From NCBI GenBank assembly GCA_035771165.1, contig JAWNZC010000314.1, forward strand, positions 9,700,501 to 9,764,500: DNA of 64,000 bases, written 5' to 3'. Below, in pieces: positions 32,214 to 43,199 of the stretch. Both the position numbers and the translations under genes were made by a program. This stretch comes from Paragorgia papillata. Lineage: Eukaryota; Cnidaria; Anthozoa; Scleralcyonacea; Coralliidae. Under the pieces are notes generated by a model, which saw only the letters and a list, made by a program, of their open reading frames with translations, made no database searches and was not told where the DNA came from. The first letter of the stretch is position 1. The number at the start of each line of letters is the position of its first letter.

Positions 32214-33873
32214 TAGCACTCATCCTTCGGACTCCTGCAATTTTGATAGTCTTTGAAAAACTCACTCGTGCATACACATATCATTTCCGCAAAGTGAAAT
32301 ATATAGTGAAAAATTCTTCAATTCTCAACATTTTTGTTTTTGTATAAACTTAGCGAGTGCGGGAGAGAAGAGCCACTGGTTAAATTGGTTAAGTGTATTT
32401 GGACATATTTAATTTGACAGACGTTGACGCGCTGCTAAGAAGCGGTGAACGGGTTTTCTGATTGTATAATATATAAGTAACTCTGCTATAAGTAACCAAT
32501 CACCAATTTTTAATTGTGAAATCGTTCCCATGCTCGTTACTAACATGCCATAGAGATCATAATATAAAGACTAGATGGGCCATTGGGGCTAAAAATGCGG
32601 GGGAAATTGAAGGCCGCCATTAGCGAGGGGAAAAACGAGCTAAAATTCGTCTAAAACAAGCCTTTTTCTAAATTTTCATCACTATTTGTAAGAAAATAAA
32701 ACATTTAGGAATTTTTGGTCTTATTACTATAATTATAAATTCTTACTTTAGTTCTTTATTGAGGCGTCTGTTTTCTATTGAATTTTTCCACTCCTTGGAT
32801 ATAGATTGCAATTGTGGCCGCCATTTTGAAACCTCGTATGGATATTAGCTTTGACCCCCAATCTCGTTCCCAGTTGAGGTACGCATGCGTAAATATCCGA
32901 GCGGAATCTGGATAGTATGTTCTCCTTGTTTGACTTTTCCCCAAACAAGTCAATGGGGTTGCTGGCGAAGCTCGAATTGTACAGCATCTACACATACGGC
33001 GAAGATATCGATCGCGGCAACGTCTTCACTGGAGTCTTGTCGTCCGACATCTTTGTTATTTTGGTTTTATTAATTCTACTTCCGGTCACTTCAGACCAAC
33101 TCATGCTCACTATTCAGCCAATAACGTAACGATTTGAAACGGATTATCCCAGAGTCTCTCGTTTCCCAGGTGGGGAACGTAGGCTCTGGGAACGAGATTG
33201 CTTTGCCCCTCTAATGGCGGCGTTCAATTTTCCTCACACATTTGACTGGACTCAGCATTAGGAATGCCCTTCTAGTCTTATATTATGATCAGTCTATGGG
33301 TTATGCCGTTAGGGTCATTTAGGTTAGGAGTGATATAAGCCAACCAGAAGCCAGATCAATATTGATATAGGTACGTATCAGAATCAACATAAATGATCAT
33401 AAGGCTCCACAGATATAAAACTATGCCAACCAACATATTGTACACGTGGATCCTTCGCTCGAAACGTTAGACTTCTACGTTCCTTATTTCGGCAGTATAT
33501 CCAACCTTACTTTTTGGCAGTGTATCCATTTCGATTTCCGTAAAGATCTATCGACTGATGACGTGTGGTGACATTACCATGACGTCATTAACGTATTAAC
33601 ACGTATCAAAGGTATTCCATCCACACGTATAGATCTTTGCAACCAGGACATCATGTGCAAACGATCTTTACGTTCTTAAATCTATACAAAACAGATTGTA
33701 AACTTATATAAAACACATCGAAAGTTTTCCGTTTTCGAGACTAGTTTACGGCATTTATTTTGAAATCTTCACGTATGAAGAAATGAAGAATATTGTCTAG
33801 ATAGTGAAGAAACCGGCCTGTTTCGAAATATCAAATAGCCTAAGTACCATTATTCGACCACCAGCTCCAAACT
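32214..33873. other. No gene recognised
   Basis: Unassigned sequence with a small hairpin near 33147-33190 (CCCAGAG / CTCTGGG) and a GAAACGTTAGACTTCTACGT repeat-like string near 33461. Short overlapping frames at 32756-33129 show no family signature. Confidence 0.4.
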
Positions 33874-33946
33874 TGACCTGTAGCTCAGTTGGTAGAGCAT
33901 CGGACTAGTAAACCGAAGGTCGCGGGTTCGAATCCAAGCCGGACCA
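33874..33946 (+). pseudogene. tRNA-Thr(AGT)-like pseudogene or SINE head
   Basis: The D arm (GCTCAGTTGGTAGAGC) and the anticodon loop CTAGTAA (anticodon AGT, Thr) are well preserved, and GGTCGCGGGTTCGAATCC gives box B. The T stem loses three pairs and the acceptor stem three, and the anticodon stem has one mismatch, so it is unlikely to be functional. An old tRNA copy or a tRNA-derived SINE is the best explanation. Confidence 0.6.
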
Positions 33947-34825
33947 AGTAGAGTTTTCTCTACTTGTCCAGTATGGTTCGTCACTCGGAGCAACACATTA
34001 GTTTACGCCATATTGGATATCCGAATGTCTTTTGTAGACTTAGTCCGATGTTGTAATGTCAACGTTTACGAAAATACAATATGCCCTCCAAATATATATA
34101 TATATATATACTGAAAGACATTATCCGGAGAAAAACGCGCTTGAAAGTAAATATCTTCTAAATAAACAAATTGCGCCAAAGAGAATTGAAAAAAAAGACA
34201 AAATCATTGACAATTGTAAGTGAACTTGACCTGATAAAGAAATTACTTGAATAAACCAGGATCTGCAAAACGGGACCTCGATTTCCTGTTTTAAAAGTGT
34301 TGTCTTATTTCTGGCACTATATGCATTTGTATCGTCTACTAAAACAAATATTGTTTGGATATCAAATCAATTGAAGTGAGTCCAAACTTCATGGCAACTT
34401 GTAAATCAATATTTTGATGACTTTATAGGTGAATAACAGTTCGTACTGTGCATGTACGAAACTAATGTTTACATCAGTTTATTTACAAAAAAATATACTG
34501 ATACCTTATTCAAGATTGTAAGCTTTTCTTGTTTCCTTTTCATTACTTGTACTTGAAACGAAATATTTTTCGCAGAAATAGAAGAAATCCGAAGAGATAT
34601 CCTCGCCGAATCGCTTGGTTTTCCACCATGTTGCTCCTAACGATTTACACTGGGCTGAGTACTTCATGTAATTAATTATCTACGAATGTCTTGTTTGTGC
34701 GCAGTACGGACTGTTATTTACAATATGAGTCGGACTAGGTTAACTGGGCTCACTTGTTTGGTTAAAATCATATTGTGGTTTTGAAACTCACATAAACTAT
34801 AAAATGACTAGAATTGGCTTTGTTT
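33947..34825. other. No recognised feature
   Basis: AT-rich; a short (AT)n run at 34097-34110. A possible SINE body following the tRNA-like head has no clear end. Confidence 0.4.
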
Positions 34826-34931
34826 AACCCCTTGACTACCAGGGGTCTTCCCTTGACGAGTAAAATCGTCTGGCGTTACAGAGTAAATTACTAAAGGTGC
34901 GTCTACATGCGCGCTTACAAGTCAAAGGGTT
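34826..34931 (+). repeat. Short dispersed element (CTGGCGTTA family)
   Basis: Contains GACGAGTAAAATCGTCTGGC and ends AGTCAAAGGGTTAA, matching the layout of 17985-18070 with ~20 extra bases before the right end. Confidence 0.6.
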
Positions 34932-35316
34932 AATATTGATTCAAATTTATTTTTGCGACCGAAGAAAGAATCTCATGACCCACGAGGCTCATGAAAATAG
35001 CCCGGCACAGACAACCAAGTTTTCCTTGACAACTTTTATTTAATTGTTCGTGTGTACGACACAAATTGACAAGTTTTCCCTTGACAAATTTTATTTGTTC
35101 GTGACGACACAAATTGGCAAGTTTTTCCTTGACAAGAAGCCTTGTTCAGCAGCTGGTCATATCAGCTTTTGAACAAGGAAAATTGTTCGTGTGTATAGTC
35201 GTCCAGGAAAATTTGACAAGATATTGCGCAGTACGTTACTGCGCACTCATCTCCGAAGCTTATTACGTGATCATTGCCGTCAAGGAAAACTTGTCCAACC
35301 GTACACACGAGCTAGT

Positions 35317-36302
35317 AAGGACTTTAAGATTTACGACTTCAACCTCAACGACGACGTCCTTTAAACAAAAGCATTCTTTTTGCAAAACAAAGAGAATGAA
35401 TAATTTCCAGTCTCCAGAGTAATCTCAACACCGTCCTCTTTCTTTATACAACGCCACTTAGAGGATTTTCACGTCTTCAGAACGACGTCAACTCACCAAA
35501 AGATGACTGAACTGTTCCTTGAGATAATCTTCAATACCGACACTACAATCATTTTAGCAGTATTGAGGGCTTGAGGCGTTTCATAAGTCGTTAAAAATAT
35601 TAAATATAATAGTCAGTTAAGGTGGCTCCCTATAGTTTCAATAAATGCGCGCTATTTAATACGCTCATTATCTAATGTTATTCACAAGTTTAAAAATTTG
35701 TTAGATAAATACTAAGTAGACCTTACTATAGCAGAACTATCGCAGATATAAAATATCTATCAAAAAGTTCAATTATTTGCTGTTACCATGGTAATAATGA
35801 CGTTGGAACTTTGGTATATTTTCAAATATTGCATAATTGAAGCGGCATGTCTTCAGTTTGCTTCGGTGAAATTTTTTAAACATTGCTGAGATGATAGATA
35901 CTGTTGTGGAGAATATCCATGCACAAAATCAGAGAGGGTTGTAGGGACAGATTTTTCGCTGTAAAAATTATCGATTTAAAAAAGTTCTGTCTTATGAAAA
36001 TTTTTTAAAATTATATGTACTTTAGAACTTTTTATAAACTACTTATTTACAAAATTTTAGCAAAATTCACCGAAGAAAAGGTCTACAAGTCTAACGTCTA
36101 CAAGTCTAATATCTATGTCGACGCGGTCATAGAATTTCGAATCGACAAGATCGCTATTTACGCATGCGTAGCGATACTATTTCTAGTCACCAGTCCCCTA
36201 TTGAAATTATCGTATGGAGCCACCTTAACCGTGACTTCTTTAAATTGTAAAACTTATCATGCTTTTTAACCGCCGTCGTCGTCCTAGCATCTTAAAGTCC
36301 CT
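35317..36302. mobile_element. Second-level foldback, AGGACTTTAAGAT ends
   Basis: The end sequence matches 6226-6514 (AGGGACTTTAAGAT). It lies within the outer foldback and is itself interrupted by the element 35621-36224. Confidence 0.75.
35621..36224. mobile_element. Innermost element with TTAA target duplication (piggyBac-like)
   Basis: The inverted ends GGTGGCTCC / GGAGCCACC, with TATTGAAA similarity further in, bound 604 bp. TTAA flanks both sides (35617-35620 and 36225-36228), the signature of piggyBac-type insertion. No transposase frame is visible, so it is non-autonomous. Confidence 0.8.
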
Positions 36303-36405
36303 GTTATAACTTGTCAAGGAAAATTCAGTGTTGGAAAAAACTTGTTCATCGTACACACGAGCAAGGAAAGCTTTCCTTGTCAAGGAAAACTTGGTCGTCT
36401 GTGCA

Positions 36406-36601
36406 GGTTCTCAAACTCATTAATAATTCATGAAGAAAATTCAAAATAAATCAATATTTAATCAGCATTTAATGAACACGGTCGTATTTTAATGATACAA
36501 ACTGAGACAGAAGCATTGAATGTAATGAATTGTGGCAAAAGGAGATAGCAAGGAAGTAACTGAACCGGGAGGAGGGTGTCCTGTCCGGCGGCCTAAAATG
36601 G
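36406..36601. other. Dispersed motif copy, otherwise unassigned
   Basis: 36409-36432 is a copy of the CTCAAACTCATTAATAATTC motif. It is followed by a stretch resembling 26640-26690 (AATATTTAATCAG). Confidence 0.45.
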
Positions 36602-36843
36602 GGATCGCCCATTTTAGAGACATTAACTAAGTTTGAGGGGTGCTCAGCACTCATAAGGTCGATGTCTCACCCATTCAAATCCTTCACGTGGGTGAAGTGT
36701 GCGAGGCACAGCACTTCTGTGGATCGCCCATTTTAGAGACATTAACTAAGTTTGAGGGGTGCTCAGCACTCATAAGGTCGATGTCTCACCCATCCAAATC
36801 CTTCACGTGGGTGAAGTGTGCGAGGCACAGCACTTCTGTGAAG
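36602..36843 (+). repeat. 119-bp tandem duplication
   Basis: Two copies of a 119-bp unit (starts GATCGCCCATTTTAGAGACA) differ at essentially one base. Recent local duplication; no coding pattern. Confidence 0.9.
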
Positions 36844-37388
36844 TGATAAGGATGACAGCACTTCCTGCCACTCATTTATTAGATAATTAAATTATTACAT
36901 TTTTTTTTACAATTATAATTGATGTCTATAAGTATAGACGGGTTGTGGTGGGTGGGATAAAAATCCCCGAGAAACTTAAACTGCTATTTTACAGAACGAT
37001 TTGAATGAGCTCTCTGACTGTGAGTCTGTAACAGAATGATCACCGTCACCCGCTTGCCGCATTCATTTATATCATTGCCTCAAGGAGGAATTTTGTTTTG
37101 ATAAGGGGGAATCTTTAGATAAAGGTTTGGGTTGGACTTTATCGTTTTTGCCACGTGTTTTTATGCACTTTATTTATCTGGCTTTTGCATCTTCCCTTGT
37201 TCACATGTCACAGGAACTACACTTAACGATCGCTTCGAGGCAGGAGATACATTATCTCTTACTCCCTGACATTAACCTAAATTTATTAATAATAAATTTC
37301 TAAATTAGAAATCGGAAGAAGATTACAGTCAAATTTAGCAAAGTTTGAGGTTGATTTTCTCTTAAAATATTCATTTGTTTGAGAAGCT
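36844..37388. other. No recognised feature
   Basis: Unassigned AT-rich sequence. Confidence 0.4.
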
Positions 37389-37530
37389 ATATCCAACACT
37401 CGTCAGTGTTCATCCTCCGCTGTCTAAATACAGCCAAGCTGGTTAAAAAAACTCAGCTTCGCCTCGTATTTTCAACCCGCTTGACTGTATTTATAAATCG
37501 GAGGAAGAACACTGACTCGTGTTGGATATA
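37389..37530. mobile_element. Miniature inverted-repeat element, ATATCCAACAC ends
   Basis: ATATCCAACACTCGTCAGTG is mirrored near 37505-37530. A central GACTGTATTTA / TAAATACAG pair extends the hairpin. TA flanks are possible on both sides. Confidence 0.75.
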
Positions 37531-37572
37531 TTACTTAACAGTGCAGTTTATTTTATCGGAATACTTTGAGTC

Positions 37573-38160
37573 TAAGGCCCTGTTTACATGAAGCGGATTG
37601 AGTGTTCAAGTCAAATCTCGCATGTTGTTTCTCCTTGTTGTGTTTACATGAAGCGGATTGAGTGTTCAAGTCAAATCTCGCATGTTGTTTCTCCTTGTTG
37701 TGTTTACATGAAGCGGATTGAGTGTTCAAGTCAAATCTCGCATGTTGTTTCTCCTTGTTGTGTTTACATGAAGCGGATTGAGTGTTCAAGTCAAATCTCG
37801 CATGTTGTTTCTCCTTGTTGTGTTTACATGAAGAAGATTGAAACTTTTCGATCTGATCGAAACGAATGGCTGAAGCCAATCCACGCAGTGGAGTGGATTG
37901 ACTTGAGATTCAAGCAAGGATCGACTTGAATGTCTCCAATCTGATTCATGTAAACACGGTTCGACTTGAAAATAACTTGATACGCATGAGTGAAGTTGGT
38001 GCGTGTCGATTGAGGGAAGCACAGAAAATAGTGTTCCAAAACCGAAAACAAAGTTCCAAGCACTAGATCGGATTCTCCATGAAAACATGTGCCCGGATTG
38101 ACTTCATTCCGGTTTTTCTATCCGATTGGACTGTCAATCCACTTCATGTAAACAGGGCCT
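37573..38160. mobile_element. Foldback element, GGCCCTGTTTACATGAAG ends, with internal minisatellite
   Basis: Same family as 24454-24840. The right half aligns along its whole length, but the left end contains four 60-bp tandem units instead of one. Non-coding. Confidence 0.85.
37590..37829 (+). repeat. Four identical 60-bp tandem units
   Basis: The unit starts AAGCGGATTGAGTGTTCAAG and includes GTTTCTCCTTGTTGTGTTTA. The four copies appear identical. Because 60 is divisible by three, both strands show 20-residue repeat frames, which are artefacts. Confidence 0.95.
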
Positions 38161-38533
38161 AATTGACACACGAGATTGTATTTTTATCTTATTGGGTTGT
38201 TTTTAAAAAACTTGTTTTTGTTGCCGATATGCCCTTTAGCTGTGTTGGCTATTTTGTTTTGAACATAACATTCTGTGTTCCAGAGTGTTAGTTCCGTTTT
38301 ATTATAAACAATAATCATAGACGTGGGTCTTTACGGTTTCAACAACATGTTGATGCCACAAAAATAAGTCTCTAGCCAAAGGCGCAACCAGAATTATTGA
38401 ATGGGGGGTTGTTCTTAGCACAAAGTGACGACACAAATCTATTGGCTCTTGGGGGAGGGCATTGCCCTGGGAAATTTTTTAATTTTGGGTCTCTAAACGG
38501 CATTTCCTGTATTTTGAGGACACTTTTGACGTA
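38161..38533. other. No recognised feature
   Basis: Unassigned. Confidence 0.4.
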
Positions 38534-38891
38534 CAGTAAAAACCCGCTAAAACGAACCTACCACTATTAAGAACCTCATGCTGAAATTAAGAATTTATTT
38601 GTATAAGAATATATAAGAATTAAGAACCTATCCCCAGTACCGTCGAGAGGGGGTAGGGGGGGGGGGTTAGGCGGGGTAATTACCCCGGGGCCCGCTAAAA
38701 ATGCAGTCTGTGAAGATATATCATATATTATAATAATTATCAAAAACTTAGCGCTGGGGCCCAGTAAAACCTTGGTAAAAATATCGGAGGGGGCCCTCGC
38801 GCAAATTATGACTCGGGGCCCGTTCTGGCTCTCGACGGCCCTGCCTATCCCATGCTGATTTGGTAAAATGTTTGTTAGCCGGTTTTTACTG
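38534..38891. mobile_element. TA-target miniature element (32067 family) with a nested hAT insertion
   Basis: The ends CAGTAAAAACCCGC and complement are flanked by TA (38532-38533, 38892-38893). Without the 209-bp insertion plus one 8-bp duplication it matches 32067-32213 in inverted orientation. Confidence 0.8.
38635..38843. mobile_element. hAT-type miniature element nested in the previous element
   Basis: The inverted ends CAGTACCGTCGAGAGGG and (complement of the right end) CAGGGCCGTCGAGAGC are flanked by an exact 8-bp duplication CCTATCCC (38627-38634 and 38844-38851). Inside is a GC-rich GGGGCCC / GGGCCCC pair. Confidence 0.85.
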
Positions 38892-38896
38892 TAATA

Positions 38897-39019
38897 GATC
38901 AAACACGAGTTTATCGTGTTTCATCAGGGGTTCCAAACACGAGAAAACAAATGAAATGTTGTTATTGTTTTCGAGTGTTTGGAGTCCCCTGATGAAACAC
39001 GATAAACGAGTGTTTGATC
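38897..39019. mobile_element. Short hairpin element, ~48-bp arms
   Basis: GATCAAACACGAGTTTATCG and the following GTGTTTCATCAGGGG are inverted at 38970-39019 around a ~25-bp loop. It adjoins the previous element. Confidence 0.75.
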
Positions 39020-39407
39020 TTGCTTCTCAAACGAGTATTCGCATCGCGATTTGCCGTGAATATACAGATTAAGAAATGTGATCCAGTTCACTAGGAAGTT
39101 TCCTACAGGTTTTCATTATGTATCAAAACTCATGCGTGTGATGTGGTATACGTTCATAGATTGGCTACGATAATTCATGAATTATTAATGAGTTTGAGAA
39201 TAAAATATAAAGGTATTAAGCGTCAGAAAAAGTAGACTACAAAATTTTGCGCACTCTCCCAAAAAGGGGGCGGTCGCACATGCTCCCCCGGCTCCCTCCT
39301 CGTTGCGCGTCTGTTAGCAACGGAGTGCATGTAGTATACGTTTGCCAACTTGGCGTAATGTAACAGACGTTTGGTAGACGTCAGGCTAGGGAAAGATTTC
39401 TGGGCCC
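39020..39407. other. Unassigned, with one dispersed motif copy
   Basis: 39173-39203 is the inverted CATTAATAATTCATGA motif. No gene. Confidence 0.4.
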
Positions 39408-39478
39408 TGGACAGCTAGGGTTCGACTTCCAGCCTTTAACCCGTTAGACACTTTAGCCATTGAGCTACTGAGGCTCAG
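39408..39478 (-). pseudogene. Degraded tRNA-like sequence
   Basis: Minus strand AGTAGCTCAATGGCTAAAGT resembles a D arm, and GGAAGTCGAACCC a T arm, but the stems do not pair well. Probably a tRNA-derived SINE remnant related to 27351 and 25873. Confidence 0.4.
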
Positions 39479-39544
39479 ATCAAGAGCCAAGGTTGAAACT
39501 TCATATTACTTATATATGTGCTCCTTATATGTGTATTTCCGTTA

Positions 39545-40175
39545 GAAATTTCTGGATCAAAATTACTCCACTGGCAAGATCATCTATTCGAAATAACTCC
39601 TGAGCAAAAAAAAGTTAACGTTGGACACTACAAAATACTGCTGTTCAATTTAGCCGCTTTAGCCGTCCACTTTTGCTGACGAGTTATTTCGAAAAGATGA
39701 TCTTGCCAGTGGAGTCATTTTGATCCTAGAATTTGTTCCGCAAATCCACATAATTACGTCTAGATTGAACAGCAGTTTTACCCTGTGACTCAGTTCTTTT
39801 TGCTTTAGGGTTATTGCGAATAGATGGGTTAGGATTGCGGCTAGATTGAACAGCAGTATTTTGTAGTGTCCAACTTTTTTTTGCTGAGCAGTTATTTCGA
39901 ATAGATGATTTTGTTGGTGGAGTCATTTTGATCCAGAAATTTGTACAGCAAATCCACATAATTGCGCCTAGATTGAACAATAACCCTAAAGCAAAAAGAA
40001 CTGAGCCACTTGGTAAAACTGCTGTTCAATCTAGACGTAATTATATATGTGGATTTGCGGAACAAATTTTAGGATCAAAATGACTTCACATGGCAAGATC
40101 ATCTTTTCGAAATAACTCCTCAGCAAAAAAAAGTTGGACACTACAAAATACTGCTGTTCAATCTAGCCGCAACTA
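39545..40175. repeat. Cluster of alternating inverted modules
   Basis: A ~100-bp module (AGATCATCTATTCGAAATAA; ACTACAAAATACTGCTGTTC) occurs at about 39552-39650 (+), 39676-39722 (- partial), 39845-39945 (-) and 40078-40172 (+). A second module (GATTGAACAGCAGTTTTACC; TTCTTTTTGCTTTAGGGTTA) is itself inverted at 39760-39815 and 39968-40040. The whole 630 bp can fold into nested hairpins. Non-coding. Confidence 0.8.
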
Positions 40176-40368
40176 CTCGAAATCTATCTAATAAGCTTTA
40201 TCCCGTTACAAACCAACTTCAAGTTCCAAAGTTGTTTAAAAAAAACCCAATTAAAAATGTTGTAAAAATAGAATTTTTTTTCGAAAAAAACAAAAAACTG
40301 ACTATTATATTAAGCAAAAATATGCTTTATCCCGTTCCAAAGGAACCATAAGTTCCAAAGTTAATTAA

Positions 40369-40652
40369 CAAATAGATGACATTTTTCCGTGCGTGTGTAC
40401 TGTAATAACGCACAGATATGATGACGTCACAGCGTGTAAAGAACAGAAAAGTACGACACGAGACGCAGTCGAGTGGCGTGACTGTTGTTCTTTACATGCT
40501 GTGACGTCTTCTGTGACGTCTTCTATTGTTATATAGGGCTAACCTCTCAACTTTCCTTCAAGCCCATTTGGACTTGAGAATAAAATTTATGGTTATTTAT
40601 GGTTATTACAGTACACACGCACGGGAAAATGTCATCTATTTGTTTTATACAT
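40369..40652. mobile_element. Foldback element, AACAAATAGATGACA ends
   Basis: The ends (AACAAATAGATGACATTTTT, then CCGTGCGTGTGTACTGTAAT) are mirrored at 40605-40652. The inner arms contain GTCACAGCGTGTAAAGAAC and complement around a CGAGACGCAGTCGAGTG centre, the same centre as in the element at 1-210. Confidence 0.8.
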
Positions 40653-42589
40653 CAAATTTTACTATTTTAATAAGAAATGTTTGATATTTTTGAATCGTCG
40701 AACCGGCAGGGCTATTGAAAAAGATGTAAAATATTCAATTCAGGTTTAATTACGTCATAAGTTATCTATACAAATAGAGCAATCTGATTGGGCGACGGAA
40801 GAAATAAGGCTGTCCTGATTAGCTAATTTTTCAGCTTCCGGTTACGTAACGTATGATTTATGCAAATCATGATTTTACAAAATTGAAAGTTTATTCAAAC
40901 GTCGTGTCTTCGTCGGCATTTCTAGCCAAAATATGCATCGTTGAACAAACAGATTAGTTCTTGTGGACGGGATCTTGTTGTCCCATGTATATTTGGACGC
41001 TTCTTATATGCTGCAAATTCAGCTGGGAAAGCATTTATCGTTGGAGAAGGCCGAGAAGCACGCGTACTAACCAGCGAAATTATATGTTCTGTGTTTGGAA
41101 ATCTTCTTGACAATGGCTGATATCTCCTGGATTTCTATAGCTGAACAGTATTTCCGTGAAGAGGAATGGAAATTGTATCAGAAAATTTCTGAAGCTGTGG
41201 AGTAGATAGCGTTGTGCGCCCGAGACGAAGGTATTAAATGACCGTATTTATGTCGATAATTTTAATATGTCTGTGTCGTCGGACAACGACTTGATGGCCG
41301 TGTCTATCATCACTGAGTGATATGTGTAATCCTCAGACAGTTGAAATGCACTTTATTTTGTACCAAGTTGCATCTTCAAACGTGTAATATGATCAAATTT
41401 TTATAAAACAAATTTTTTTTGCGACTTTGTTACGTCAGCTGTGCATGTGTACTTTAATAACGCATAGTTCTTAGCCAATCAGATTGTTTGTTTTTCTTAG
41501 GTTGTTGTGTAAAAAGAGTTCCACAAAGTGTTAACTCAGCAAAAAATAGCACTAATTGGTTTGGAAGTGGAAAATGACGCATGTTGGAAAAACCGTTGTA
41601 ACTTTGGAACCCCTTGAGCGATTGCACCCAAATATTTACAAACGAACAATTGGTTCAAGAGTTTTTAACCACTTATTAAAAACAACTTTAAGTTGCATTT
41701 TCTCAAAATTCCCAAACTGAGGAGACTCGTAAACTTCTAGCAATGTTATCTTATTACGAATTTAATGGATGTTTCTGATTTTGTCAGTGGTTATTCTATA
41801 GTTGGTATGCTATGCAATGAACTGCAATATATTTGGCCAAATAGTTTTTGTGTATTTGTCAAATACATTCTTCAAATTGGAGCAGTTTTTAATTGAATAT
41901 AGTAAATATTTCAAAACTTTTGAACCATTAGCCTAAATCAAATATTTTAGTTCATTGCATAGACCTAGCATAAGACAGTATATCCACAAAGTTTGCATAC
42001 AGATCGATAAAATAATCAAGTCCTTGTGACTGCTGGAAGTTAATTGGTATGACCCCCCACTGGGAACTTAAAATCCAGCAGTCATAAGTACTTAATTACC
42101 CCATTATTAATATAAAGACTTGTCGTTTCACACTCCCTACATAGCCTGTCACTGACATTTGACTATTGTACAACATGTTAATTTAGCTCGTGGACTTCAC
42201 TGGACTACGACAGGTTTTGCACATTGTTGCTTGATCATGAAGCTAGTTTTGTTTTCTTAGAAGAAAATTTCATTTCTGTTCAGCAGTGCACCGCCTTCTT
42301 CAGTTTACAAAGCTCGATCAGACTGCTGAAATTATACATATAATTTTATTATACAAAAATTGACAACGATCCATACTTAAAATACTTACTAAGTTTGTAA
42401 AAACTTCTATTCCTGAAAAAAATATATCCCTCCTTGAATTATCTCCCTCCGTGCTGCCATAAAATTGACTTACATGAAGTACTTGGTTTAAAATTTTGGC
42501 GCACAAAATTTTATCGCGGGCGGGTATATTTGATTAGCGAGAGAGTTTTTGCAACGAGTGGATGTGTTTCATGGCTAGATAGATAGAAA
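40653..42589. other. Unassigned region
   Basis: A minus-strand open stretch at 40922-41113 (contains TRASRPSPTINAFPAEFAAY) has no recognised family or clear splice sites. 41425-41480 shows weak similarity to the ends of 40369-40652. No gene can be supported. Confidence 0.4.
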
Positions 42590-43108
42590 TATTTATTTAA
42601 CCACGCTAACATCGTCAGCAAAAGCTGGTTTCCACGATGGGCGTGTAAAACAATACAAGCAAAACTACATTATTTACAAACAGAACGAAAATAACAGAAC
42701 AGTACTCAGCTATATTACACTGGTTGTAGTTTCGGTATTTACATAGATATAGAGAAAATCTTAGTTTGTGTCAACATAAGTAGCAATTTTTCGTTTAAAG
42801 CTTCAAACTTAAAGGATTTACTGTCTCTTATGTTTGATGGTAGGGAATTCCATATTGAGGCGCCATCAAACATAAGACTTTTTTTCATATTGTTTGTTCG
42901 TAGTTGTGGCAAACACACTTTAGAAGAACTGTCACGAAGATTGTGACTTAAGACGTCTTGCCTGAAAGTAAATAGTTTGTTCAGACATTCTGGCCGCATA
43001 TTGTTAAGTATCTTAAACGTGATTTTTGCTTTTGCCTTTTCCCTCTGTTGTTTTAGTGGTTCCCATCCTAATGCATTTAAAGCAGTTTCTTGGCTTACTT
43101 CATTAGGC
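42590..43108 (-). pseudogene. 3' end of a non-LTR (CR1/L2-type) retrotransposon
   Basis: On the minus strand, 43108-42739 encodes about 120 residues ending in a stop: ALNALGWEPLKQQREKAKAK, FKILNNMRPECLN, LRDSSSKVCLPQLRTNN and IWNSLPSNIRDSKS. This succession is typical of the C-terminal region following the polymerase domain of CR1/L2-clade proteins, which act in target-primed reverse transcription. The upstream polymerase is missing (5' truncation). 42738-42590 would be the 3' untranslated region, ending in a TAGA/TATC-rich stretch. It abuts the GAGACG repeat and the broken 3' end of the gypsy element. Confidence 0.75.
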
Positions 43109-43149
43109 GAGACGGAGACGGAGACGGAGACGGAGAAGGAGACGGAGGG
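43109..43149 (+). repeat. (GAGACG)n short tandem repeat
   Basis: Six to seven hexamer units at the junction between the non-LTR fragment and the gypsy relic. Confidence 0.85.
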
Positions 43150-43199
43150 CTGAAGTATGAGGATGAGGTATACCGGTAAAGAGAATCCCTGAGCTCTTA

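Larger units (their letters stand above)
35004..36405. mobile_element. Outermost of three nested foldback elements
   Basis: CACAGACAACCAAGTTTTCC is mirrored at 36377-36405, and several inverted TTGTCAAGGAAAA and CGTACACACGAGC blocks lie just inside each end. The element is split by the foldback 35317-36302. Confidence 0.75.

Noticed and set aside
37588..37929. 20-residue tandem repeat protein
   Set aside because: The 60-bp minisatellite lies in a transposon end that has a single unit in its relative; both strands show equally long frames.
40922..41113. 63-residue minus-strand frame
   Set aside because: No recognisable motif and no splice context; cannot be distinguished from chance.
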